Shown: positions 1 to 12,400 of the stretch, in pieces
How the letters are laid out: the number at the start of each line of letters is the position of its first letter
Position numbering within the stretch: the first letter of the stretch is position 1
NCBI RefSeq assembly: GCF_048771995.1
Contig: NC_133030.1
Location: forward strand, 11,114,001-11,178,000
DNA length: 64,000 bases
From: Taeniopygia guttata
Lineage: Eukaryota; Chordata; Aves; Passeriformes; Estrildidae
Reading direction: 5' to 3'
The notes under the pieces: model-generated
Databases searched by the model: none
Seen by the model: only the letters and a program-made list of their open reading frames with translations
Told to the model about the DNA's origin: nothing
Translations under genes and position numbers: made by a program

Positions 1-2582
1 TGTCCAACACTTCAATGAATGTAGCAGATTTGGGCCCAAACACAGGAGCGTTTTACAGGTGTGATTTACTGAGCTCTCAAGTGCTGTCTATACTGGAAAC
101 CAGGTAACACAAGCTCAAATCCTAGTGCCTTTCAACATTAGTGCTTTTCTGCATGATAACAACTTAGAGAATTTTTAAACAACTCATGGCTAAGAAATTG
201 TCTTCATTTCTGAGAGCAAACAGAAATGTAATCAAAATACTACTTTATTTTTTTTGTTGTACAACTTTCTGTCACACAGTAAAATTTCTATAAGGGCACT
301 GTGAGAAACTGCTCATGGAGAAACTGCTTGAAAAGTTGATGATGTTCAGTATTTCTAATAAAATCATTATCTGTCTATATTTGTAAACCATCCTCTTGAA
401 TTTAATTTTTGGCCTTCCAGAAGTAAAATGATACCCAGTATCATTTACCTTGAGTAAAATGTTGGTATGTCTCATTCCTTATGATAGAAACAAAGCTAGC
501 TATAAAGCTTAATCTAAATACAGTTCAATTTTATTCCCAATATATATTGTAAGATAATCTTTGCTTACTAGTGCTGTGTTGGGATATAACTGACATAAGG
601 GAGATAGCAAAGGAAAAGATTTTCTTATTCCATGCACTCTTCAACTAATCTGATTACACCTTACATGTTTCAGGGGTAGGAGAGTAAATTGTTCTTTCTA
701 ATCTGTAAGAATTTCAGTAGAAAAACATTAACATGCCAAATGTTTGAGAAATAAACCTAATGATGTTGAAATTCAAGCTCAAGAACTTTCAAAACGATTC
801 CCAGTGGTTGCTGAAATTCTTATTTTATTGTAGTAATCTGCTGTTGCTATTTCTTGATCAAGCCAGGGCTAATTTTCAGGGTGATCCTTTAAAGCATGTT
901 TGTATGAGCATAGATATCTAGAAAATATGTCTAAAATCTGATTTGAGGCATGCTGGCATGTTACCCAGCATATGCAGTTTAGTTAAATTGTGCAAAAAAA
1001 CTTGGGACCCCAGCTATGTGATAATTATTGTCCAAGCTAAATGCAAAGCATTTCCGAGCCCAGCTACTGCTCTTAACTCAGGCAAACGTAAAAAATTAAA
1101 ATCATAGCAGTTTGGGGGTGATTTGTCAATAATCACTGCATTTCTGGGTCTGCCTTGGGTTGTACTTTGACTAGGATTACTTCCTGATTTAAGTGTGAAT
1201 TCCCAGGAATGGTGGCAGGTAAAGAAGAGTAGATACTAAATGCTATTCTATTAATTTTTGGAGAATGTTATTTGCTCTGCAATCCAACTATCTACCAACC
1301 TATTGTGAAAAATCAGCTGGGGTAGAGGTGCAGTAAAATAATATGAACTGAAAACCTGCTGTATTCTAGGATTCCATTGGCTTTTTACCTGATCAGGCAT
1401 GTGGGATTACATGATTGGGTGAGAATATTTTGTGCTGGAACAGAGAATCCGAATGAGTTTTGGAAAAGAGTAAACAAGGGTCCTGATCTTTTAATTTTGG
1501 TTGTGTCTGCTAAGTGATTTATACTGTTGTCTTATTTCTGAAATAAATGGAATGAAAAATCTCTTGGCAACATGTTTTCTGTGCAGATGTCTTCAAATAC
1601 CTTGTGTTAATCTAGGAAGTTCATACATCCCTTCATCTGTTTTTCTGGAAGTGGTGCAGAAGCTGTAAGTTGGATTTATTTTTGCAGCTGCCTTTGTTTT
1701 AAAAACTCATGTTTCAACCCTACAGTTGTGTTTAAATGACTTGGGTGACCTGTGTTCTATGCTAAACTGGCCGTGACAAGTGTACAGAAAACTTAGCTTT
1801 TCCCAAAGCTCTGGAGAGCATTAGGCAACACTGGAAGAGCAATGTTTTTTCTTCAAATACATAAGACAAATCCATTTACAGGTCCTTATTGTGAGACTAA
1901 ATAGGCTGTTGACATGACAGAACAGCAGTTTTGTTTTGTTTTTGTATTCTGTTCAGTTAAAATCAAACATTCCTTTGCCAGGTTGTTGCAATATGATTTC
2001 AGTGATCTGTAAAGGAGAATTGCTCAACACTTTCTTATTACTGTTTTATTTTAGATGCACATATCCAGCAGTGAATTTGGGAATGAATTTGAAACTGATG
2101 TTTGGGAAATTACAGCTTCTCTAGCAATACCTCTTCTTTTAATGGGCAGGTTATTTTCCATTCCCCAAAATATTTGAACATGAATATCCAAAAACCATGA
2201 GCAAATTTCAGAATCACATTTGTTGTAGTGAGCTGTGCCAGGAGCTGAGAAGTTCATGGGATTGATAAATGTTATGTGGGGAGAAAAAGGGTGAGGTAGG
2301 TTTGGATCAGACTTTCCAGTGCTTCAAAGATGTTGGAAAAAGCCCTGATTGCCTTTCCTTAGTGCAGCTCATTGATGGGAATTGCCTGCTAAGCGGTGTT
2401 TGAGTATCCATAATTTCAACTTCCAGTAAACCAATCACTTTGTTTTGCCAAATATTCCATACTGTTGCTCATCTTGCAGAAAAAGGCAGTTTGTTCTCTG
2501 TTTTGGAGATCTGATCCATGAATTCTTGCAGGCAGGTGAGTCACCATTTTCTCACAAAATGTTTTATGAGGGTGATGAAGCC
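1..2582. other. AT-rich non-coding flank, nothing recognised
   Basis: No exon, RNA gene or repeat family recognised. Open frames are under 70 codons with no family resemblance. It lies more than 3.8 kb beyond the copy A stop. Confidence 0.5.
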
Positions 2583-2725
2583 CTGGCTCACGGTTCCAAG
2601 AGAGGTGGTGGGTGCCACATCCCTGTAATTGTTCAAGGCCAGGTTGGACAGCGCTCTGAGCAGCCTGGGATGGTGGAAGATGTCCCTGTTCCCTGCAGGG
2701 GTTTGGACTGGATGAGCCCTCCCTA
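2583..2725 (+). mobile_element. CR1 3' fragment
   Basis: Contains the CR1 tail signature: a splice-like GGTGGGTGCCACATCCCTG, then TTCAAGGCCAGGTTGGACAG, GCAGCCTGGGATGGTGGAAG and CTGCAGGGGTTTGGACTGGA. Truncated at both ends, downstream of copy A. Confidence 0.8.
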
Positions 2726-5700
2726 ACTGCCGCCACACTCTGAGTTGAGATTGCTGTGGGGTGTGGGGCTCCAGCCCAGTGCTGCAGAAGCGAATCGATC
2801 CACTGATGGGTTGTGTGTTCTTATCTCCTGCTGATAAAAAATTACACGGAGATCTGCAGTGCATGGTAAAGCCTGACCTTTGCCCCTCTCCCCCAGGTAA
2901 TATTGCAGAGCTCAGTCTGAAGTGATGTTTGGGGTCAAAGCTGTGTGGTCATGGCACAGGTCATGGCATGCAGAGATGGACTTGGGCATAACCTTAACTC
3001 TGACATTGAGGATTAAACCTCAGTAGTGGCCTAAGGTCAATTTAGACAGAACTGGGTAAAGAACTGAGGCTCTATTTTAATTATTGTAAATGAATTTAAG
3101 GCAGTTTTGCCAGATTTGGGGCATTCAGGATAATTCCAGCTGGGATGGATCAGTAATATTAAGAAGACTCCCAAAACAGCCCTGTGTTTGCAAAAGGTTA
3201 TAAAGTGGTGCATTTTTACACAGCCTGGGAAAGCAAATGAAGGCTGAACAACAGGGCAGTGATGTAAAAATAACAGTAAATGAAGCATTTGATAGCTGAC
3301 TGTTAATGATGACACTTTTGCAGCCTGGATTACAGAGCATAGCCTGTATGCTTTAATTGTCCGATGAAAGCTTGAACTTCGTCACGCTGGAATTCCACCT
3401 GAAGTCAAACGTCAACCCAGAGCAGCTGGAAATCTCTTTGCACTGCAGGCCCTCAGGATTTGGGGTGAAATTTGTTCCTAGATGACAGACTGAAGTTTGC
3501 TAAACTGATAGTTTTACTTTTTTAATGGAAAAAGCCCACTAAACATTTTTACATCCTGCGACTCAGAGCAGTTCAAATACTGTAAATCTCTAATGGACCT
3601 AGTCAGAAGGAAAACTTCGTTTCCTGTTTTATAGCATGTGATGAACCACAGAAATCTTTATATAGATTTGCTGTGTCTGTTAATTTCAGTATTTATTCTT
3701 TGCGTGTTTCTCTCAGGTTCCCCATTTTTAAACTTTGACCAGGATTGGGAACTGGGGGTTTTTTTATTGTTTAGTTGGGTGTTTTTTTTTTCCAGTGCAG
3801 CAAATACTTGTATCTGTGATTATTGATTCAGGATTGATACAGAAATGGATACACTTTCCTACCCAAACTATTGTATGATTCTCTTTTCCACACTTGGCAA
3901 TCTTTGACCTTGTGCTTACGTGTTGTAAGATTTATTGAGGAAGGACCGTGATGGCAGGTACTGGTTACAGACTCAATTACAGTTGCAACGCTCCCCAAAC
4001 CGAATGAAAATACAGAATTTCTACATTATCATAGCTTCTGTGTTCTCTACAGGGTCTCAGCAACACTCTTGACTTTGTGGAGGGAAGCTGGAAAATCAGG
4101 AATGAATAATTTTTTTTTTTTTTTTTTTTATTTATGGTGTGTGTGCAGAGTCCAAGGTGCTTTAGCCACTCAGTACTTTTCCTCAGAGATTTTATTGGAA
4201 AAATACTTCACTTTGAATTTAAACTTTCAGTATTATTTCAAGTAGGAACTGTCTTCCCCGAACCTCTGATTCCAAGATACTAGTGTAAGAAAAGAATGAA
4301 ATTTTGCCCTTCAGGGTTGCAGGAATCAAGGCTGTATTTTAGAATAAGCCAGTTAATATTTTGTATTGTTTTCATCATTGTTCACATTCAAGGAAGATAC
4401 TCTACTGCCGATGCTGATTTTTTTTTCTCACTCTTTTCATGTACCATACCTTCTTTACAGGACTGGGTTTTTTGTTGTTTTGGGGTTTTGTTTGTTTGTG
4501 CTTTTCTGTTGAGTTATATAACTAATTTGCATGTGTTTCCTTCTTTGGGCCTCTCAATGATATCTTTGCAAAATCTTATCCAGCAATCCAATATTTTCCT
4601 GAGGGAGTGCAGGCAGCCTTTCATCTGAGATTGATACTGGTAAGATTGCTCAAAGATAACCCAAGGAAGACTTGGCAACTGCTCCTGTTTGCTCTGGCAT
4701 TGATCCATACATTGCTTAGGCTTTGTTCCATATTTAGCCACAGCCCTTCGTCTCAGTCTTGCCCAATCCTCTTGCACACCTGTCCTCACCGGAGCACTGT
4801 TGGGTCCTCAAACAATGAAAACACTCACAGCTCTTTTTTAAATTGCATTTTGAGTTTCAGGGGTCCTGAACTAGGAGCCAAATGATGTCAAAGGTCCAAA
4901 AATCAAATTATGATCTTCAAAATCAGGCATTTCATCTACCCAATAAATAATTTTCAAAGGCTGATTAAGGTAATTTAAAAAGGCTATTTAAGGTAGTGGA
5001 AATGTGTTTGTGAGTAAATTATACTGTTGTGACTTCTGCTTTATTTCTTAATTCTCCCATAGAACTTTTGGGAATTGCTTCTTTTGCTCCTGTGGGTCAG
5101 GCATTGTACTTTGTGCTGTTAACCTCTAAACATAATTGCACTTTTTCCAAGGCAGGAAAAATGGTTTAATAGCAAATCTTTCCCTTGTTCTGACTGACTC
5201 TGTGGGGTTAAAGGTTTTTGAGTAATTCAGCCAATCATTGCACAAGTAGTGCAAAGTCCATTTGTTAGTTACATCATCAGAGACTTTTTCTATTTCTTTT
5301 TACCTTGTGAGTTTTCTATTTATTAATCTTGAATTAGTGAAAAAAAGTGTGGTAACTGCTAATACTCAAATTAATTTTGTTATTCCCATAGTCTCCTTTC
5401 CAAAAGCTGGCCTTTTATTTCAGGTTCTGATTATGTACTCACTGTAGTATTCACCTGAGACAAAGAACAGGCTTTCTTACTAATTAATGGAAAGATATTG
5501 TCTCCTCTCAAGGTGATTCAAAGTACCGGGACCAGCCTCTTTCACTGACTCACCTTCTGCCTGGCACAGCCAAAATCTGATCTAATCTTGGTTTAGCTGC
5601 AACAGCAAGTTTTGGATTTGACCAAATGTCTGTAGGTGATTTATTTTACTTTTGGTTTACCTTTCTGTAGTATAATCTTAGTCCTGTATAGGTGGGGAGT

Positions 5701-6422
5701 GTATGTGGAGTGTGCACATGTCTCAGCCCAACACGAAGTACAAAAAAACCTCTCAAACCAGATAAATTTTGAAGAGAGCAGAGGCCTTAAGCTGGTTTTC
5801 AACCCATGTGTTTCTTGGCCTTGTGACAATGAGGATGCTCTAGAGAACAGCAATGAAAACACATTTATGTTTTTATTCACTGCATGTGCACTTGCTACAG
5901 TCTAAGTGTTGTTTGTAGTTTATCATAATTTATTGTAGTTTAAGCACATTGGTGGAACACCATGTTAATCCAAAATCCTTTGCAGTTTCAAATTCAAGTA
6001 AGCAAATGCTGTATCAAGCATTACACCTTCCACATGAGGAAAACAAACAAAAAAAAAAACCAAACCAACAAAACCCATGATCAGAGGTCTCTGACATGAA
6101 GTTATGCGTGTGCAGCTCCACCAGTCCATGATCTGACTTGAGCCCACGCCCAGGCTCAGAAATGCTCAGACTCAGTCAGCAAAGAGCTCCCTCCTCTCCT
6201 AACAATTCACCTTCTGCTTGCCCTGCCCACTCTTAACATATTTGAACCATAACCCTAGGAAAAACTAGAAGAAAAATTCAGGCAGCTTCATCCCTATTGG
6301 AATTTTATCCCTCAGTCCTTACTCACTTTGTTCTGCCAGAGCGTCCCTTGTGATCCCTGCCCCTCAGCTTGCTGGGAACGCAGCCGTGGCAGGCTCTGAA
6401 TGGTAGCACCAAGCTTTGTCCT
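2726..6422. other. Downstream flank of copy A, probably including its 3' UTR
   Basis: Non-coding. Contains a poly-T run at 4110-4129 and an A-rich run at 6046-6060. Vertebrate FADS1 genes usually have long 3' UTRs, so part of this stretch next to 6422 is likely transcribed, but no polyadenylation site can be fixed by eye. Confidence 0.4.
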
Positions 6423-9400
6423 TTATTTGTGCAGGTAGGCATCGTGCCAGAGCTCTCCTGAGGTCTTCAGGGAGCTGGGAGAGAGAGAGAGGACACATCA
6501 CAGGGCTGCTCAGGGGAGTCGTGCTGGGACAAGGGAATGAGGTTTTGTCTGCTCATTTCCCAGAATCCCACAATAAGCTGAGACCCACAAAGATCTCTCC
6601 CCAAGAATCACCATGTGCCTATGAGGGTAAAAGGAGAGCAGCTCTTGCTTTTAGGAATCCAGTCTCTCCTGCATCCTTTTGGGGGTTTATTTTTACTCAC
6701 TGCACAATGTCTGCGAAGGCTGTAAGCAGAGGCTTGCACTGGTACTCAATGCCATGCTTGGCACAAAGGGACTTCACCAGAGGGGCCACCTTCCAGTAGT
6801 TGTGCCGTGGCATGGAGGGGAACAGGCTGTAAACAGGAGACAGGCAAGCTTCACAGGAAATCCTAGCCATTAGTGCTTCCCAGGAGTCACCCAGCTCACA
6901 ATGAGACGGGTCTGTAGCTGCTCCTAGCTCTTCTTTCCCTCTGCTGTGCTTTTAGCACAAGGAACTGGTAGGAATTTCCTGCTTTCCCCTCTGTTCTTTT
7001 CCCCACAGTTTGTCTCCAAATTAAATGATGTTTATAGAAAAAATTGCTTTTCCCTCCCTCCCTTTTTCCAGAAGTAGCACAAAGGAGGAGATGAGCCCAT
7101 CCTTCATCCTTGCATATCTCACTCTAATAAGTAACAGAAAAAAAAAAAAAAAATTTTGCAGAGGTGGCTTTAAACTCCTGTTTAAAGACTAAAACCAGGT
7201 GCTTTAACCAGGACATTTCCATTGATCCTACTACTTGGGGTTAACTCTATTGCTGTCCTTGCATGGATCCTGCCCCTGTTCCCTTTTCTCTTGTCATCCT
7301 GTGGATCCAGTGAAAGTTTTGAATGACATGATTCTCTTAAATTCAAGTATTAAAGGCAAACTCATTGGTACCCCACAACTGTTTGTAGAATTCAGAGCAA
7401 AAAAATAATAAGGAAGGAAAAAGAGAGAAGGAAAAATATTTTTAAAAAAGGAGGAGGGGAAAGAAAATTCCCTCTTGGGGTGAATACTCACTGATGCTCA
7501 ATCTGGAAGTTGAGGTGCCCTGTGAACCAGTCATTGAAGAGTGACTGCTCCACGTTGCAGGTTGCCTGGAGCTAAAGGAGGGGAGAGGAAAGCAGAGTCA
7601 GAGACAGGTCAGAGTATGTTTAGGAACCAGAGCTCGACCTGGATTTAATTTTGGATTGCCCACGACTGTGCCACTGCTGTACTCCTTTACCTTTTCCATG
7701 ACTGAATCCATCAGCCTATTAACCTTCAACTCCCAGCCACCAACAGACCTCCCCCTTGATGCAACAGGAGACCTGATTATGGTTAAAATTTGTACCTGTA
7801 TGGCCACAATTCTTAAGAAGGGAAAAAAATCTTTTACCTGAGTAGACATCCAGTCCAAATTCTTGTCATAGTCGATATCCATTGGGATGTGGTTCATCTG
7901 TGAGACCCAGACAAACCAGCTGCTCTCCAGCATCCTGTGCAATGAGATGAGAGAATTCAGTGCTGGGTGAGCAGGTCAGCGAGGAGCCATTGAAATAATG
8001 GCAAAGCCAGACTTAAAGACATGACTGAGCACTAGCCTTGCTAAGCCAGCACCTGGAAGGACTTCCAAACCCTGGAAGTTTCATTATTTCCTCATGAAAC
8101 TCATTATTACATGTTTTGTTATAACACTAACAGGTATTCAACTTGTTTTATCTGTAGCCAAGGCCCAAACGGATTGGAATCAGTGAAATGGTCCAAGAAT
8201 GGTCCAAGAATGCTGACCATTCAAGTCAGTGCTGCTGGATAATACCTAGGCATTTGCAAGCCCAGGCTAAGCTATTTTGTTTAAATGTTCTCTTTGAGCA
8301 GCAGCAGACCCAACACCCAAAGCACTGAATGTTATATGAGGTAAATATTTCTCAATTTGGCCAGCACTCAGTGAAATCTCTTCGTTGCCACAGCTAATGG
8401 GGCAACACAAAACTCGCACTGGCAATTGAACTAAAGAATTTATTAATTAAAAAGTAGGCAAAAAATTAGGTGACAAAGGAGAATGTGGAAATGAAAACAT
8501 AGAGAAAGGCAGGCAGGTACAGATGGAAAGAATGCATAGACAAAAGGCTGAAGAAGCTTCTAAAGACACATCACCTGAATATAAAATAATATGCCAGGAG
8601 ACTCTTTGTTTCTAATAAAGATCCATAAGTATAAAAGAATCTGATGTAGAAGGTCAGCATCCAGACCAAGTCCTACCAAAACCAGAGACAACAAGAAAAG
8701 CATGTCTTTATAAATTACATTTGCTTATTTATTTTTTACAGCTTCATACTATAGGTATAAAAGAACAATTTACTTTCAGCTTTGACAGTTTGCTTATTTT
8801 TTTAATGGAATAATCTAGAACAATCAACACAAGCCTGTGATAGTTTCTCACAGCTTGCTGCAGGAGGTGAATCTGGACATTCTTGCCCAGCAAGGACCTG
8901 GCTTCATGCTCAGAAGGAAGGCTGAAGGTCCCCATCTGACTACTTTTGGTCACACAAGTAGCAGTACTCACCACCCAGTACTTCTTTGTGTAGGCAATGT
9001 AGAATGTGTGGCAGTGGAAGTAGGTGGGGAACAGGAGGGGAGGAAGAGCTGGAAAGAAAAATTCATCACTGGTGACATCATGGACTGAGAGTGACAACAT
9101 CAGCCTGGGAGGGAAGGGTCCTGAATTCCTGCTCAATCTGGAGAACATTCCAGGTTAGGATGCTAGGATGGTTTAGTGCCTTAAAACATTTGTAGGTCTG
9201 TCCATTAATCTGAGAGTTCTTACAAACCTCAGATTTAATCATAGGCTCTTGACTGAGGAACAGCCACAAATGTTTATTTTGAGAAGTGGCTTCCACAGCC
9301 CAAAGCTTATCTGGCTCCTTATTCCTTAGTGCAAAGCCGGGCAACAACAGGAATGCATATGAAATCCCTTGTGTATCAGGGATTGTTGAAGAACTCAAAT

Positions 9401-12400
9401 TCAGCCTTCCAAAAGGACATCTCACTTGCACTTAAAAACCCAAGAAACCAAAGCAAACCAAACCAAAAAACCTGAAACCCACAGACTTTGATACTACTGA
9501 AAGATATGGCATGGCATCATAACCCAGAGCCTCTGTGGAGAATGTGGGAGATCTGGGATAAGATGGGTCAGGTCTTCAACTCTTCCAAAACTCTAGATGT
9601 TATATCTTGGCTTTTTATTGTGTTCTTTGACTCAGGCACCATTGTTTTTCTCAAGTTCTCCAGGTCAAAAGTAGAATCTCCAAGCCCCTTTAATACTTCT
9701 CAGGGAATTGCAGGAGGATAGAGATACTCACTGATGAAGAAGTATTTGTGTTGGTGGTTGTAGGGCATGTATTTTTTCTTTTTGATCCCAAGCTGTGAGA
9801 AAAAAAAAATCCAAGAAAAAACAAATTAGTGGAGACCAAGCAATTTTCACAGGTAACTTGCTCTTTTCCATTTTTTTTTTTTCCAGAGGGACTCTTCTTG
9901 TACACTTCCCACAACTCTCATTCCTTTTTTCATTATTCATTTTGTGAAGAATTAGATATATCAAGGCTGAGTTATGTTAGTGGTCAGAAATATGTATTTT
10001 CTCTCATTTTCCCCCTTATTTCTTCTCTGATTCTCTAAACTTAAATAGCAGTTCCACGATGGCATGGAGAAGAATATTTGACTGCTGTAGCTGCTGTGAT
10101 GGGATCTCAAGACAGGATCTACAGCCAAAGGTTGATCAGCACTCTTAGGTTGTCACTCCTGGCAGTGTCCAAACAGAACAAACTAAGAATATCCTACATG
10201 GTCCAACAAATTCTGCCCAACTGGAGTTCCAGGAACAGCCCTGGCTTTTTCAGTCCTGCTGTTCCTGTCACAGCAATCTCTCCTAGAAGACATCAAAGCT
10301 ACCCCTTTGACTGAGCCTCATACATTAATATTAAAATAATAATTCCAGGCTGATTGTAGCCATGCCTTACAGTGATTGATGTTTACAAGTTACTTAATGA
10401 TCATTAATTACTGCGTTCTTCTAGGTCATTAGGTTTCTCCAACCATTAATGTGCTTTTCCACCTTATATACAATGCCCTTACATCATGTCTAATTTATTT
10501 ACGTCAATGTATCAGCTGTTTAAGACATTCTTACAAGGCCTTAGTGTGGACTGTGGAGAAATAAACCTCTTTACAGAAGCTGCCATCACACCTTAGTTTT
10601 AGACTTCCCACACCCACTCACTGACCTCCACAGAGAATTTCTTCCCCAAAGTGAAGAGGAAAGGGTGCATATCAATGTCAGGGTCCTTGTGGAAGCAGTT
10701 GGGTTTGGCATGGTGCTGGGAGTGCAGGAGAGTCCACCACTTGGCCGAGGCCCCCTGTTCAAGGGAAGAACAAAGCATGAAAAGCACTTTCAGAGCCAGA
10801 ATTCCCTTTACCTCCTGCCCCTAATCCCTCCATCAGTGTTGCACATGCTCCAGAGAGTCTCCAGAACACACATTTCTACAGGAAAACCCTCAGAACTTTT
10901 CCAGGGACTCACAATCAAATGGCACATCACAAACTTGTGTAGCAAGTGGTTCCACTTGGTTTTCCTGAATACTGAGAGGTGTCCTAAATCATGCTGTAAC
11001 CAGGAAGCCTGGACCTGGAGTAGAAGAAAGAAAACTTTAGGAGGGGAGAAAAAGAGGAATTGAGACAGGGATGGTGCCACACTCATCCTTTGCTTTGAAA
11101 TATTAAGATTTATTTTCCAGACACTGCTCCCAAGTCACCAGCAGAAAGGGACTGTGGAATCCTGACAGTCCCAAGGCTTCCCCCAGAATATATCTTGCTG
11201 AAAGAATCCCAAACTAAGTTTAGTGTGAGCTCCCCACATGCAAAATTTCTTCTTGGTATCCAGATAGTGGCTGTGTTTTTATGACAAAGTGAAACTGTGC
11301 CAAGTGAGGAAGCAAAGGACAAGAAACTGCTCACGTGTGTGCGCGTAGGTTGGTGCAAGTCCACACCATGGCATTCATTGCTCACCTGGGAAATGGTCAG
11401 CAGCAGCAGGGAGAAAACGAAGGGCAGTAAGGATGTCCCAAAGTAGAAGAGGATGAGCCAAGCAGCTGTATCCAAGAGCAGGATGTGAGCCAGGAGCAGG
11501 AAGAAGAAGAGTTGGTTTGGCTCTAGGAGTCCCATTCTTTCGACTGTAGCGCGCAATTCCCGGAAATCTTTCACCAGCATTTCCTGGGGGAAGCATCAGG
11601 GTTACAATTCTCTGGTTTTAGAGAGCATCACTGCAGCCTCATAACCTGAAAACCACTTTAATGAGGGGGAGAAAGAACAAAGGATCTGGCTAAAAGGGCA
11701 AGAGCTGGGTTTAATAAACATTATCATAGTTCTCCTACAGCTTTTTGTTGAGGAGCCAGGAGCAGCTATCACAATGTCTGCATCCCAATCCCTAAAACAA
11801 ATCCTCCTCAGTGCTTCTTCCGTCAAGTCCTTGGCAGGCAGCAGAGGGCTCAGCTGGAAGTTGTGTTTAGTGAAAGATGCACTTTGTGTGCATGAACTTC
11901 GCATGCCACCTTGTGGTAGGTCTTTGCATGAAATTATTCCTTCTATTGTCTTCACTTTTCCCTTCCCAGGATTAACAGGGGAGGGTTAAACACACCTGCA
12001 GCTGAAGGAGAATATTTATTCTCCAAGATTATTCCTTTTCCTTTTGGTTAGCTCTCCCTCAAAAAAGGGAAAAAAGAGGTGATAACTCTGCTATTTAGGG
12101 AGAGAGGCTGTAGAAAAATTAATCTTCAGGAACTTCATTCTCAACCACAGAATGTGGATTTAGACTCATATTTACACATTGTTTTTAAGTAGTAGCCAAA
12201 AAAAAATGTGAGCAACCTGGTTCCTATTGCTCCAGGAGCTATGCTGATAGAGAAGAACAAGGTGTAATCTCAGAATATTTTCCTTTAGTCTCCTTTGATC
12301 TGTTTTGTAAGGACAGACTTACATTTTTAGTGGGCTCAATGCTGGGTTGGTCTGGTGCCAGCTCCCCAATCTGCAGTGGCTTCAAGTACTTGCTCACCAG

